DNA from: Hyphococcus sp.
GTDB taxonomy: Bacteria; Pseudomonadota; Alphaproteobacteria; Caulobacterales; Parvularculaceae
Length of the DNA: 64,000 nucleotides
NCBI GenBank assembly: GCA_028281665.1
Contig: JANQJK010000019.1
Coordinates: 39,856 to 103,855 of the forward strand
Direction: 5' to 3'
Shown here: one piece after another, positions 29,371-37,848 of the stretch
Numbering within the stretch: the first letter of the stretch is position 1
How the letters are laid out: each line of letters opens with the position of its first letter
Made by a program: the position numbers and the translations under genes
Notes under the pieces: model-generated
What the model saw: the letters and a program-made list of their open reading frames with translations, nothing else
Database searches by the model: none
Told to the model about the DNA's origin: nothing

Positions 29371-30744
29371 TTGAAATACTTGCTCGCCGGCGCCGCTTTT
29401 CTTTTCGTTGCGGCGTGCGGCGACCGCTCATCAACGACGCCTGACGATCCCGCATCCGACGATGCGGCGAGTGGTGAAACAGCGTCGGCGGAAGCGGCGG
29501 CCGGGTCGCCGACCGACGCAGCCCCTGCAACGGATTCCCTGGACTCCGTCGCCGAAGACCTGGTGAAGCTGGCGCTGGCCGCCGGCGTTCATGATCCGGC
29601 ATTTGTCGACGCCTATCACGGTCCGGCGGAATGGGCGGAAGAAGCAAAGGCCGAAGCGCGTCCGCTCGACGCGCTTGAGGCTGAGGCCGGCGCGCTGCTT
29701 GAGCGGGCAAGGCTCGCCAGCAATGCGAACCCCGGCGTTCGCGGCGCCATGCTGGAAAAGCTTGTCCGCGCGGCCCAAGCGCGCATTCGCATCGCCGGCG
29801 GCTTCACCTTTGATTTCGACGAGGAAACGCAGCGCCTCTATGATGCTGTTGCGCCGGAATATGACGTGCGCGATTTTCACGCCGCGCTTGCGCAGATCGA
29901 TGCGCTGGTTCCGGGCGACGCGCCGCTTCACGAACGGGTCGATGCATTTCGCAACAGCCTCGCGATACCGGAAGACAAATTGCGGCCCGTTTTTGACGCC
30001 GCCATTGCGGAATGCCGGGCGCGCACGCTCGCGCGTTACGATCTGCCGGAAAACGAGCGGTTCGAACTGGCCTTTGTCACGGATAAGCCGTGGAGCGGAT
30101 ACAATTGGTATCAGGGCGACTATGAGAGCCTGATCGAGGTCAACACGGACTTCCCGATTATCATCGATCGCGCCGTCGATCTCGGTTGCCACGAAGGCTA
30201 TCCCGGCCATCACACCTGGAACGTTATTCTGGAGCGCGACTTGCTGCGCGGGAAGGGGTGGATTGAATACTCTCTCTATCCATTGTTCTCGCCCCTGTCC
30301 GTAACGGCTGAAGGCTCGGCGAATTTCGGGATCGACCTTGCTTTTCCGGGCGAGGAAAAAATCGAGTTTGAGAGGGACGTCCTGTTTCCGCTTGCGGGGC
30401 TCGATCCGCAAGAAGCCGAAACGCTGGCGGCGCTGAACGATGCGAGACGGAAATTGTCCCACGCCCGCAACCATGTGGCCCGGCTGTATCTCGACGGCCG
30501 CATCGACCGGGACGAGGCCGTCCGGATGCTGATGGAATTCGGGCTACAGTCGCGAGAGCGCGCGGAGCAGGGCGTCAGCTTCATTGAGACCTATCGCGGA
30601 TATGTCATCAACTACAATCTTGGCCGTGACCTTGTTGAGCAGTACATCGCCGCCGCCGAGCGGGACGGCGCCGACCGCTGGGACGCGTTTGAAACGCTGC
30701 TGACGACGCCGCTTGCCGCGTCCGACCTCGCGAAGTCGAAGTAA
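29371..30744 (+). CDS. DUF885-like lipoprotein with HEGYPGHH metallopeptidase motif
   Basis: The start is TTG. A lipoprotein signal with lipobox VAAC (Cys16) is followed by a Thr/Ala/Asp-rich linker (about 18-55) and an all-helical domain. The motif HEGYPGHH at residues 274-281 matches the HExxxGHH zinc-site signature of DUF885 and related gluzincin-like proteins. A possible third ligand is in TAEGSANFG. It is therefore probably an envelope-anchored metallopeptidase, though family members are poorly characterised. Length is 457 aa. It follows the small beta protein on the same strand. Confidence 0.7.
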   Translation: MKYLLAGAAFLFVAACGDRSSTTPDDPASDDAASGETASAEAAAGSPTDAAPATDSLDSVAEDLVKLALAAGVHDPAFVDAYHGPAEWAEEAKAEARPLDALEAEAGALLERARLASNANPGVRGAMLEKLVRAAQARIRIAGGFTFDFDEETQRLYDAVAPEYDVRDFHAALAQIDALVPGDAPLHERVDAFRNSLAIPEDKLRPVFDAAIAECRARTLARYDLPENERFELAFVTDKPWSGYNWYQGDYESLIEVNTDFPIIIDRAVDLGCHEGYPGHHTWNVILERDLLRGKGWIEYSLYPLFSPLSVTAEGSANFGIDLAFPGEEKIEFERDVLFPLAGLDPQEAETLAALNDARRKLSHARNHVARLYLDGRIDRDEAVRMLMEFGLQSRERAEQGVSFIETYRGYVINYNLGRDLVEQYIAAAERDGADRWDAFETLLTTPLAASDLAKSK

Positions 30745-30770
30745 CGGCCGGCTGAGAACGCGGGGGCAAC

Positions 30771-30801
30771 AAAAAAGCGCCGGGCGAGATCGCCGCGGCG
30801 C
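30771..30801 (-). terminator. intrinsic terminator for the small secreted protein gene
   Basis: A bulged GC-rich hairpin pairs 30777-30782 with 30796-30801 and 30783-30786 with 30791-30794. On the minus strand it is followed by six T residues (A-run 30771-30776). It lies downstream of the gene at 30830-31162. On the plus strand no T-run follows, so it is less suited to the upstream lipoprotein gene. Confidence 0.75.
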
Positions 30802-30829
30802 GTATTACTTGATTAAGAAAGCTCGTTCT

Positions 30830-31162
30830 CTAAAAGCCGAAGTAGATCGGTTCGGGCCCGACAAGGGCTTTCTTTTCTTCCGTTGCAGGTTCCGCCTCAG
30901 TCTCGGCGGTTTCTTCCGCTTCGCAACCCTGTTTCTTCTTGTAGCGAAGAACGAGGTCGTCCTCGTGCTTGTCGCCGGACGTGAAGAAGAACTGAAAGGC
31001 GCCCGCCGTCGAATCGAGGACGGTTTCGATAACGCTTCCGGACTCACTTTTCTTATCGGCGCTGTCACCGCCAGATGAAGTCGTGAGTGAAAACGGAGAA
31101 GCGGTCGCCGTTGCCCCGAATGACAACGCGGCGATGGCGGCGGTAATCGCAAGATTTCGCAT
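30830..31162 (-). CDS. small secreted protein of unknown function
   Basis: This 110-aa protein has a clear signal peptide (MRNLAITAAIAALSFGATATA, cleavage near residue 21), so it is exported. The mature part is Ser/Asp/Lys-rich at first, then FQFFFTSGDKHEDDLVLRYKKKQGCEAEE, and an acidic low-complexity stretch. It ends in the hydrophobic, Pro-containing tail VGPEPIYFGF. One cysteine is present. I do not recognise the family. It is a single-gene unit with its own terminator and stands between unrelated genes on the opposite and same strands. Confidence 0.6.
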   Translation of the reverse strand: MRNLAITAAIAALSFGATATASPFSLTTSSGGDSADKKSESGSVIETVLDSTAGAFQFFFTSGDKHEDDLVLRYKKKQGCEAEETAETEAEPATEEKKALVGPEPIYFGF

Positions 31163-31311
31163 AGCCGGTCTCTCCTCTGCACCTCTTATGCCCGGGCTCC
31201 GGGCGTTATTTCAAGTCGGTTCGTCGCAAACACTGGCGACAAAGCGTTACGAGGCGGTAACGAAGGGGTGAAAGAGGTTTATGCTGCGATGCAGCAAATG
31301 TGCCGCACTGT

Positions 31312-32424
31312 CTAATGCAGCGCGGCCAGCGGATCCTCATAATCGACCCCGAGGGCGTCCGATACGGCCTTATAGGTCACTTTCCCCCGGTGCACGTTGA
31401 GGCCGTTGCGCAGATGCTCGTTGCCGCGCAGGGCGTCGAGGCCCTGATTGGCGAGCATCAGCCCGTATTGCAGGGTTGCGTTGTTAAGGGCGTGTGACGA
31501 GGTGAGGGGCACGGCGCCCGGCATATTCGCGACGCAGTAGTGAATAACGTCCGCGACGATATAGGTCGGGTCGGCGTGCGTGGTGGCCTTAGACGTTTCA
31601 AAGCAACCGCCCTGATCGATGGCGACATCGACCAGCACGGAGCCTTCCTTCATGCCTTTCAGCATTTCGCGGGTCACGAGCTTCGGCGCGTTGGCGCCGG
31701 GGATGAGCACCGCGCCGACGACGACATCCGCCGTATCGGTTTCCTCGTCGAGGGCTTCATAGGTTGAGTAACGGGTTTTGGCCCGGCCCTGAAAGAGATC
31801 GTCGAGCTCAGCGAGGCGCCGGTTTGAGCGGTCGAGAATCGTCACGTCCGCACCAAGCCCGACGGCCATGCGCGCCGCATGAGTGCCAACGACGCCGCCG
31901 CCAATCACGAGGACTTTCGCCGGCAAAACGCCCGGTACCCCGCCCATGAGGAGGCCGCGGCCGCCCTGGTGTGCGGTCAATGCATAGGCAGCCGCCTGTA
32001 TGGAAAGGCGCCCCGCGACTTCGCTCATCGGGGCCAGCAAGGGCAGGCCGCCGCGCGCATCGGTTACGGTCTCATAGGCGACGGCGGTAACGCCCGATTC
32101 AATAAGCCCGCGCGTCTGCTCCGGGTCCGGTGCGAGGTGCAGGTAGGTGTAAAGAATCTGGCCTTCGCGCAATTGCTTCCACTCAACGGACTGCGGTTCC
32201 TTCACCTTCACGATCATTTCGGAGTCGGCGAACACGGTTGCCGCATCCGGGGCGATTGTCGCGCCGGCGGCTTCATAGTCCGCGTCGCTCGCCTTGATGC
32301 CCGCCCCCGCGCCGGTCTCCACCAGCACCGTGTGCCCGTTCGCCACATATTCCCTGACGCTGCCGGGCACGAGGCCGACGCGAAATTCCGAATTCTTGAT
32401 TTCCTTTGGCACGCCGACGCGCAT
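31312..32424 (-). CDS. ald: alanine dehydrogenase
   Basis: Ald (370 aa, family length) reversibly deaminates L-alanine to pyruvate and ammonia with NAD. The N-terminus MRVGVPKEIKNSEFRVGLVP is diagnostic, as are the ETGAGAGI and TYLHLAPD segments with the catalytic residues. The NAD-binding loop reads VIGGGVVGTHAARMAVGLGA. The start is preceded by GGGAGG with good spacing. It is divergent from an Lrp-type regulator, the usual arrangement for alanine-responsive control of ald, with a 124-bp shared spacer holding a 13-bp inverted repeat. Confidence 0.96.
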   Translation of the reverse strand: MRVGVPKEIKNSEFRVGLVPGSVREYVANGHTVLVETGAGAGIKASDADYEAAGATIAPDAATVFADSEMIVKVKEPQSVEWKQLREGQILYTYLHLAPDPEQTRGLIESGVTAVAYETVTDARGGLPLLAPMSEVAGRLSIQAAAYALTAHQGGRGLLMGGVPGVLPAKVLVIGGGVVGTHAARMAVGLGADVTILDRSNRRLAELDDLFQGRAKTRYSTYEALDEETDTADVVVGAVLIPGANAPKLVTREMLKGMKEGSVLVDVAIDQGGCFETSKATTHADPTYIVADVIHYCVANMPGAVPLTSSHALNNATLQYGLMLANQGLDALRGNEHLRNGLNVHRGKVTYKAVSDALGVDYEDPLAALH

Positions 32425-32442
32425 GACATCCTCCCGTGATGG

Positions 32443-32548
32443 TGTTTCTCTGAAGTATATCCATCGAAGGCAAAATTATTTTGACATTTCTCCCAGATTG
32501 CGGAAAAATTCGGAATAATGTTCGATAAAATACGGCTTCAGAGAAACA
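32443..32548. promoter_or_regulatory. 13-bp perfect inverted repeat at both ends of the ald/lrp spacer
   Basis: The sequence at 32443-32455 (tgtttctctgaag) is the exact reverse complement of 32536-32548 (cttcagagaaaca). The right copy ends immediately before the lrp ATG at 32549; the left copy ends 19 bp from the ald ATG. The 80 bp between are AT-rich. Paired sites of this kind suit binding by the adjacent Lrp-type octamer or dimer, with looping. The right copy also supplies the only SD-like AGAG of lrp. Regulator identity is inference. Confidence 0.6.
32481..32509 (+). promoter_or_regulatory. candidate sigma-70 promoter of the Lrp-type regulator
   Basis: A consensus -35 TTGACA at 32481-32486 is followed after 17 bp by AAAAAT at 32504-32509, which matches TATAAT at four of six positions. 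It lies within the ald/lrp spacer, about 40 bp before the lrp start codon. Confidence 0.5.
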
Positions 32549-33013
32549 ATGTTCGGCGAGATCGATAAATTCGACAGATCAATCCTTAAAATACTGCAAG
32601 CGAACGGGCAGACGTCGTTTTCCGAGCTTGGCGAAAGGGTCGGGCTGTCGGCGTCCGCCTGTCACAAGCGCGTCGCCGATTTGCGCCAGGCGGGGGTCAT
32701 CACCCAGACCGTGACCCTGATTGACGAGCGTCTTGCGGGGCTCGAAACCTCTGTCTTCGTTCAGGCGACTTTGAAGAACCAGCAGCAGGCTACATTGGTC
32801 GCTTTCGAAAAGGCCGTCGCGCGCCATGGTGAAATCATGGAGTGCTACCTGATGGCGGGACTGTCGGACTATCTCTTGCGCATCCTTTGCCGCGACGGCG
32901 CTCATTATGAACGCATACACAATGACATCCTGACACGGCTGCCCGGCGTTGAACGGGTCGTTACAAACTTCGCGATCCGAAAAGTGCTTCGGCGAACGGC
33001 AGTGCCGCTATGA
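32549..33013 (+). CDS. Lrp/AsnC-family transcriptional regulator, probable alanine-responsive regulator of ald
   Basis: This 154-aa protein has an N-terminal AsnC-type HTH (DRSILKILQANGQTSFSELG, then GLSASACHKRVADLRQAGVI) and a C-terminal RAM ligand-binding domain. The latter contains VAFEKAVARHGEIMECYLMAGLSDYLLRI and ends LPGVERVVTNFAIRKVL. Family members bind amino acids and act as dimers to octamers. Divergence from ald strongly suggests control of that gene in response to alanine. The shared spacer carries a perfect inverted repeat and an AT-rich centre. The specific effector is inferred from context. Confidence 0.9.
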   Translation: MFGEIDKFDRSILKILQANGQTSFSELGERVGLSASACHKRVADLRQAGVITQTVTLIDERLAGLETSVFVQATLKNQQQATLVAFEKAVARHGEIMECYLMAGLSDYLLRILCRDGAHYERIHNDILTRLPGVERVVTNFAIRKVLRRTAVPL

Positions 33014-33179
33014 GACGGAATACGCACAATTGAATCATTAAGATTCGGTCAGATCACGGATTTTTATCGTGAATGCGCGGCATTTCGACAAATGCGATTC
33101 AATTTACAGGCGCATGTTTAAACGAACCGAAAAAGCATCGGCGCATCCTTCCCCCAGCAGGAGTCCCGGAGAGTAAACG

Positions 33180-33902
33180 ATGTTGTCGACCGCCCGCGTT
33201 TCCATTCCCGTTCCAGTCGCTGCAAGGCTGAAAACTACGGCGGCCTTTAACGATAACGTGAACGACTATGCGCGCGAAGACCTGATTGGCTTCCGGCGGC
33301 CGATCGCCGCCGCCTTCGCCCTGATCGCGCCCGTAGCGGTGGCGTTTGTCTATCAGGGCGCGGGGCTGGTGCCCGCGTTGCAGGTTGGCTTGATCATTAC
33401 CCTGATTGTCGGCGTCGGCGTCTATCTCGTCGGCAAACAGGAATGGCCGAATATCGTCGCTGAATTCCAAAGCCATGCGACAGCCAAGAAAAAAGCTGTC
33501 GCGGATCTTCGCTGCGGTTTCGGCGAGTCTTCTTTTCTCAGCAATGGCCGCGCCCCGCGATTTTTCGAACATGAACACGGCGTGCTTGTCCTCGCAGACG
33601 CCGGCGATCTGAAAACCCTTTTCTTTGATGTCGCCAACGACGGAGAGGATCCGCGATGGGCGCTTTACGAGAACGGCGAAATGAACCGCCGGGTGTGGCG
33701 CTGGCTTCGCCTGCCCGTATCGCGCGAACTCGTGAAGTTCTCCGCGGAAGGGTCGAAACTCAACCAGCGCGGGGCCGCGCCGCGAATCTCGTCGATCGAC
33801 GCCTGGGAAGCGGTCAATGTCGCACTCGGGGAGCCCCTCGACGGCGCCGTCATTCACCGCAACTTCGACGAGCTGGTCGAGACCGTGGAACGGCTTGTTT
33901 GA
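33180..33902 (+). CDS. membrane protein of unknown function
   Basis: This 240-aa protein has two predicted transmembrane helices at about residues 42-58 and 66-85 (PIAAAFALIAPVAVAFVYQ and VGLIITLIVGVGVYLV). They are followed by a soluble domain of roughly 150 residues that includes a FFEHEHGVLVLADAG segment. No family was recognised. A GGAGAG ribosome site lies just upstream of the ATG. It stands alone between the Lrp regulator and lipA, on the same strand as both, and has normal GC-rich codon usage, so there is no sign of recent transfer. Confidence 0.6.
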   Translation: MLSTARVSIPVPVAARLKTTAAFNDNVNDYAREDLIGFRRPIAAAFALIAPVAVAFVYQGAGLVPALQVGLIITLIVGVGVYLVGKQEWPNIVAEFQSHATAKKKAVADLRCGFGESSFLSNGRAPRFFEHEHGVLVLADAGDLKTLFFDVANDGEDPRWALYENGEMNRRVWRWLRLPVSRELVKFSAEGSKLNQRGAAPRISSIDAWEAVNVALGEPLDGAVIHRNFDELVETVERLV

Positions 33903-33977
33903 TAAAGACTATTCCATCGATGGGGCGTGCGGCCATGAGCCCCGCGACCCCTTACATTCACCGGCGCCGGCGGCTAT

Positions 33978-34949
33978 ATGGGCGCCATGGCGACCCTTAT
34001 CGACTTAAAAAGCGAGCCGGCCCGGCCGAGGCATCCTGAGAAGGAGGCGCGGCCCGACAGCGACATCCTGCGCAAACCCTCGTGGATTCGCGTAAAGGCC
34101 CCGATATCGAAGGGCTATCAGGAAACGCGCGCGATCGTTCGCGCCAAAAACCTGACGACCGTCTGCGAAGAGGCGGCGTGTCCGAACATCGGCGAGTGCT
34201 GGGACCAGAAACACGCCACCATGATGATCATGGGCGACACCTGCACGCGCGCCTGCGCGTTCTGCAATGTCAAAACCGGACTGCCCGCGGCGCTTGATCC
34301 CGATGAACCGCGTCGTGTGGGCGAGGCCGTCGCCGAGATGGGCCTTTCCCATGTGGTCATTACGTCGGTCGACCGCGACGACCTCACGGATGGCGGCGCG
34401 CGGCATTTCGCCGATGTCGTTCACGCAATTCGCGAAGCGGCGCCGCAAACGACCGTAGAGATTCTGACGCCCGACTTCTTGCGCAAGGACGGCGCGGCGG
34501 AAATCGTCATCGATTCAAAGCCGGACGTCTTCAACCATAATCTTGAAACCGTGCCGCGGCTTTATCTGTCGATCCGGCCGGGCGCCCGGTATTTCCATTC
34601 CCTGCGGTTGCTGGAGCGCGTTAAGGAACGGGACCCGCAGATGTTTACAAAATCCGGCATCATGGTCGGCCTCGGCGAGACGCGCGAGGAGGTGATGCAG
34701 GTGATGGACGACATGCGGGTCGCCGGCGTCGATTTCATCACCATCGGACAGTATCTTCAGCCGACGCGCAAACATGCGCCGATCAACCGTTTCGTTACTC
34801 CCGATGAATTCAAGGCCTATGAGACCATGGCGCGGGCAAAAGGCTTCCTTATGGTGTCGTCGTCGCCGCTGACGCGGTCGTCTCATCATGCGGGGGACGA
34901 CTTTGCGCGGATGAGGAACGCGCGAAACAAAAAAGCCGGCAATTCTTAG
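33978..34949 (+). CDS. lipA: lipoyl synthase
   Basis: LipA (323 aa) is a radical-SAM enzyme that inserts two sulfurs into protein-bound octanoate to form lipoyl cofactor. The auxiliary-cluster cysteines are Cys63, Cys68 and Cys74 ([15 protein letters not shown]). The radical-SAM CxxxCxxC is Cys89, Cys93 and Cys96 (CTRACAFC). The conserved C-terminal serine region [11 protein letters not shown] is present. Met4 is an alternative start. It precedes a GST and a Coq10-like gene in one directon; lipA-coq10 proximity is frequent in alphaproteobacteria. Confidence 0.97.
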   Translation: MGAMATLIDLKSEPARPRHPEKEARPDSDILRKPSWIRVKAPISKGYQETRAIVRAKNLTTVCEEAACPNIGECWDQKHATMMIMGDTCTRACAFCNVKTGLPAALDPDEPRRVGEAVAEMGLSHVVITSVDRDDLTDGGARHFADVVHAIREAAPQTTVEILTPDFLRKDGAAEIVIDSKPDVFNHNLETVPRLYLSIRPGARYFHSLRLLERVKERDPQMFTKSGIMVGLGETREEVMQVMDDMRVAGVDFITIGQYLQPTRKHAPINRFVTPDEFKAYETMARAKGFLMVSSSPLTRSSHHAGDDFARMRNARNKKAGNS

Positions 34950-34957
34950 GACCATTC

Positions 34958-35644
34958 ATGAAGCTTTACGATCTGGCGCTTGCCGATATCGACGTTCGTC
35001 CCAGTCCCTGGTGCTGGCTTGCGAAGTTCGCCATGCTGCACAAAGGCGTCGAGTTTGAGACCGAGCCTGTGCGGTTCGCCGACAAGACGCACTATCCCGA
35101 TCCCGATCCCGAACACGGCCGCGTGCCCATATTGGTGACGGACGAGGAAACCGTCACCGACAGTGCGCGCATTGTCGCGTGGCTTGAAAAAAACGTTCCC
35201 GGCGAACCATTCACAACCACCGACGCGGAGCGGGCCGCGTCCGATTTCTATCAGGCGTGGATCGGATCGCGGGTTTTTCCCTTTCTCGGACCGATGTTGT
35301 TTGTGCGGGTCTGGGCGCACGCCCATGAGGACGACAAGACGTATTTCCGAACGACACGGGAAAAGCACTTTGGCAAGACGCTCGAAGAACTCGCCGCCAC
35401 GCCGGATCTGAGCAAGAATCTGGAAGCCTCATTACAGACCCTGGCTGCCCCGTTGGCCCGCCACAAGTTTCTTGGCGGCGAAAAGCCGAACCTTGCGGAC
35501 TATCAGGTGATGAGTGTTTTCATGTGGCAGCGTTCGGTTGTCGCCAAGCCGATCTATGAGGCGCCGCAGGCGGTCGAGGCGTGGAAGGAGCGCATGCTCG
35601 ATCTCTTTGACGGTTACGCCCGCAAGGCCAAGTCCGCTGAATGA
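34958..35644 (+). CDS. glutathione S-transferase family protein
   Basis: This 228-aa protein has an N-terminal thioredoxin-fold GST domain: KLYDLALADIDVRPSPWCWLAKFAMLHKG, then HGRVPILVTDEETVTDSARIVAWLE with the glutathione-contacting VP and DS residues. An all-helical C-terminal domain follows, containing NLADYQVMSVFMWQRS. It most resembles the LigE/LigF-like and related proteobacterial GSTs. The substrate is unknown. It starts 9 bp after lipA and overlaps the next gene by 4 bp (ATGA), so it is probably part of a lipA-gst-coq10 transcript. Confidence 0.85.
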   Translation: MKLYDLALADIDVRPSPWCWLAKFAMLHKGVEFETEPVRFADKTHYPDPDPEHGRVPILVTDEETVTDSARIVAWLEKNVPGEPFTTTDAERAASDFYQAWIGSRVFPFLGPMLFVRVWAHAHEDDKTYFRTTREKHFGKTLEELAATPDLSKNLEASLQTLAAPLARHKFLGGEKPNLADYQVMSVFMWQRSVVAKPIYEAPQAVEAWKERMLDLFDGYARKAKSAE

Positions 35645-36120
35645 CATCACGGCGCACGACAACGGACGTGCCCTTCAGCGCGCGGCAGATGTTCGATCTC
35701 GTCGGCGATGTCGAAAAATATCCGGATTTCCTCCCCTGGTGCGCGGCGTTGCGCGTTGTCGACCGCGATATTGAGAACGACGCCGGAGCGCTCCGCGCGG
35801 ATATGGTCGTTGCATACAAGGTTTTTCGGGAGCGGTTTCGCAGCAAGGTCATGCTCGACCCCGCCTCGCATTCGATTGACGCGCATTACACGGAAGGTCC
35901 GTTCTCGGCGCTGCGCACGCGATGGCGATTCGCCGACTATGCGGAAGGCGGTTCGAACATCGACTTTTTTATTGAGTTTCGGTTCCGCAGCGTGCTGCTG
36001 CACACAACCGCGACAATGGTTTTCGAAAAGGCGTTCGCGCGCATGACCGACGCGTTTGTTGCAAGGGCGTTTGAAATCTACGGCGAGAACGGCTCAGACG
36101 GCGAGCCCGCCGAGCAATAG
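35641..36120 (+). CDS. Coq10/RatA-like START-domain protein (ubiquinone-binding)
   Basis: This 159-aa single-domain SRPBCC (START-like) protein has the characteristic start FSARQMFDLVGDVEKYPDFLPWC. It continues with MVVAYKVFRERFRSKVMLD, GPFSALRTRWRF and the C-terminal helix FEKAFARMTDAFVARAFEIYG. In alphaproteobacteria this group corresponds to mitochondrial Coq10, which helps ubiquinone function; the RatA toxin name reflects a distant E. coli homologue. The ATG overlaps the GST stop (ATGA). Its tail overlaps the convergent cinA-like gene by 27 bp. Confidence 0.85.
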   Translation: MTSRRTTTDVPFSARQMFDLVGDVEKYPDFLPWCAALRVVDRDIENDAGALRADMVVAYKVFRERFRSKVMLDPASHSIDAHYTEGPFSALRTRWRFADYAEGGSNIDFFIEFRFRSVLLHTTATMVFEKAFARMTDAFVARAFEIYGENGSDGEPAEQ

Positions 36121-36591
36121 TTGCAAAGCCGTTTCAACCGCTTTTGTGCGAACATAGTCCCGCGACCCGACTGCGAAAACACGGCGCTCGACCCGCGAAA
36201 ATCCGTCCGACTTCGCCAGTCCGAACCAGACGAGGCCGACCGGCTTATCCGCCGTGCCGCCATCGGGACCCGCGATCCCCGTGACGGAGACGGCGATATC
36301 GGCGCGGGAATTGAGAACGGCGCCTTGCGCCATCGCGCGCGCTGCTTCCGGACTGACCGCGCCGAACCAGGAGATCAATGCCGGCGGCACGGCCAGCATC
36401 TCGGTTTTCGCTTCGTTGGAGTAGGTCACGAATCCGCGGTCGACGACGGCTGAGGAGCCGGGAACGTCTGTAAGAGCAGCTGCGATCATGCCGCCGGTGC
36501 AGGATTCCGCCGTCGCAACCATGGCGCCGTGTGCGCCGGCCTTGTCGATGACGCCCTGCGCCAGCGACCATATGCGGTGGGTTTGCGTCAC
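36094..36591 (-). CDS. CinA C-terminal-domain protein (nicotinamide-nucleotide amidase family)
   Basis: This stand-alone CinA C-terminal domain of 165 aa has the signatures MVATAESCTGGMIAAALTDVPGSS, GFVTYSNEAKTEMLAVP and VTGIAGPDGGTADKPVGLVW. Members deamidate NMN in pyridine-nucleotide salvage. I choose the GTG at 36591-36589 because it overlaps the ispDF stop as GTGA, a typical coupling. A longer frame to 36774 exists only as a shadow inside ispDF and has no family resemblance. Confidence 0.88.
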   Translation of the reverse strand: MTQTHRIWSLAQGVIDKAGAHGAMVATAESCTGGMIAAALTDVPGSSAVVDRGFVTYSNEAKTEMLAVPPALISWFGAVSPEAARAMAQGAVLNSRADIAVSVTGIAGPDGGTADKPVGLVWFGLAKSDGFSRVERRVFAVGSRDYVRTKAVETALQLLLGGLAV

Positions 36592-37775
36592 GATGGTTCG
36601 GGCAGGGCGACGGTGGCCGTCGCCATCGCTGCAATGCCTTCCCGACGACCGGTGAAGCCCAGTTGCTCTGTCGTCGTCGCTTTTACGGAGATGCGCGACG
36701 TGTCGACATTCAGAATTTCCGCAAGGGCGCCGCGCATTTTGTCGCGATGGGGTCCGATCTTCGGCGCCTCGCACATCAGCGTCACGTCACAGTGAGTGAT
36801 GCGGCCCCCGCGATCGGCGACGCGGTCGCGGGCCTTCTCCAGAAAAATCCGGGACGGCGCACCTTTCCATTGGGAATCTGACGGCGGGAAGTGGTCCCCG
36901 ATGTCGCCCTCGCCAAGGGCGCCGAAGATTGCATCGGTCAAGGCGTGCATGCCCACATCGGCGTCGGAATGGCCTTTCAGCTTTTTGTCATGGGCGATCT
37001 CGACGCCGCAGATGATGACGGCGTCGCCGTCTTCGAAAGCATGCACGTCAAAGCCGTGGCCGGTTCGGTATTCCATAGGCTCTTTCTTCCGTCCAAGGAT
37101 CAGTTCCGCCATGCCGAAATCTTCGGCCTGGGTGATTTTCATGTTATCCGGCGAACCGGCGACGAGCTTCACCGTTATGCCTGCGGCTTCCGCCACCGCG
37201 GCGTCGTCTGTCAGGACTTTCCCCTCCGCGGCGCGATGAGCGGCAAGGATTTTGTCGAAACGAAACCCTTGTGGCGTCTGCGCGCGCCACAAAGCGTCGC
37301 GCGGCACGGTGGTCTCGACCATATCCCCATCGGCGCGTTTGATCGTGTCGTGAACGGGGAGGGCGGCGATCGCGCCGTCATGATCGTCAAGGCTCGCGAT
37401 CACTCGGCTGATGGTCGCCGCATCGACGAACGGCCGCGCGGCGTCATGAATAAGAACGCGCGCCGGCGCGTCATCCCCGATGCTTTCAAGACCGAGCCGG
37501 ACAGAGTCCTGCCGCTCCGCGCCTCCTGTCACCGGCGCCATGAGCTTCCTGTCGCCGATGAGCGCCGCCATCGCCCGCTCATATTCGTCAAAGTCGTCGC
37601 GGTGGATGATTGTGCGGACCGCGTCTATTTCGGGGTGATCGAGAAACGCGGCGGCGGTCCGGGAAATGACGGCCCTGCCGGCCAGATCACGATATTGTTT
37701 TGGACCGCCGGCGCCGGCGCGCGATCCGCGGCCCGCGGCGACGATGATGGCGATGGTCTTGTTTTTGTGAGCCAT
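36588..37775 (-). CDS. ispDF: bifunctional IspD-IspF enzyme of the MEP pathway
   Basis: This 395-aa fusion carries out two steps of non-mevalonate isoprenoid synthesis. The IspD half (about 1-225) has the cytidylyltransferase loop AAGRGSRAGAGGPKQY, HDAARPFV, and TDDAAVAEAAG. The IspF half (about 235-395) starts RTGHGFDVHAF and continues with GHSDADVGMHALTDAIFGALGEGDIGDHFPPSD, giving the metal ligands, and KATTTEQLGFTGRREGIAA. IspDF fusions are usual in alphaproteobacteria. The start at 37775 (MAHKNKT) is preferred over the open upstream extension. It is divergent from dusB. Confidence 0.96.
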   Translation of the reverse strand: MAHKNKTIAIIVAAGRGSRAGAGGPKQYRDLAGRAVISRTAAAFLDHPEIDAVRTIIHRDDFDEYERAMAALIGDRKLMAPVTGGAERQDSVRLGLESIGDDAPARVLIHDAARPFVDAATISRVIASLDDHDGAIAALPVHDTIKRADGDMVETTVPRDALWRAQTPQGFRFDKILAAHRAAEGKVLTDDAAVAEAAGITVKLVAGSPDNMKITQAEDFGMAELILGRKKEPMEYRTGHGFDVHAFEDGDAVIICGVEIAHDKKLKGHSDADVGMHALTDAIFGALGEGDIGDHFPPSDSQWKGAPSRIFLEKARDRVADRGGRITHCDVTLMCEAPKIGPHRDKMRGALAEILNVDTSRISVKATTTEQLGFTGRREGIAAMATATVALPEPS

Positions 37776-37848
37776 TCGGAGCTTGGTGCGTTTGTTTTCT
37801 TCACCTCTACCGGGTAAAGGCGATGAGCGCCAAGTCAAGCAAGGGCCA

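Noticed and set aside
35641..36120. RatA-type toxin of a toxin-antitoxin system
   Set aside because: The START-like protein sits next to lipA, as alphaproteobacterial Coq10 does, and no antitoxin partner is present.
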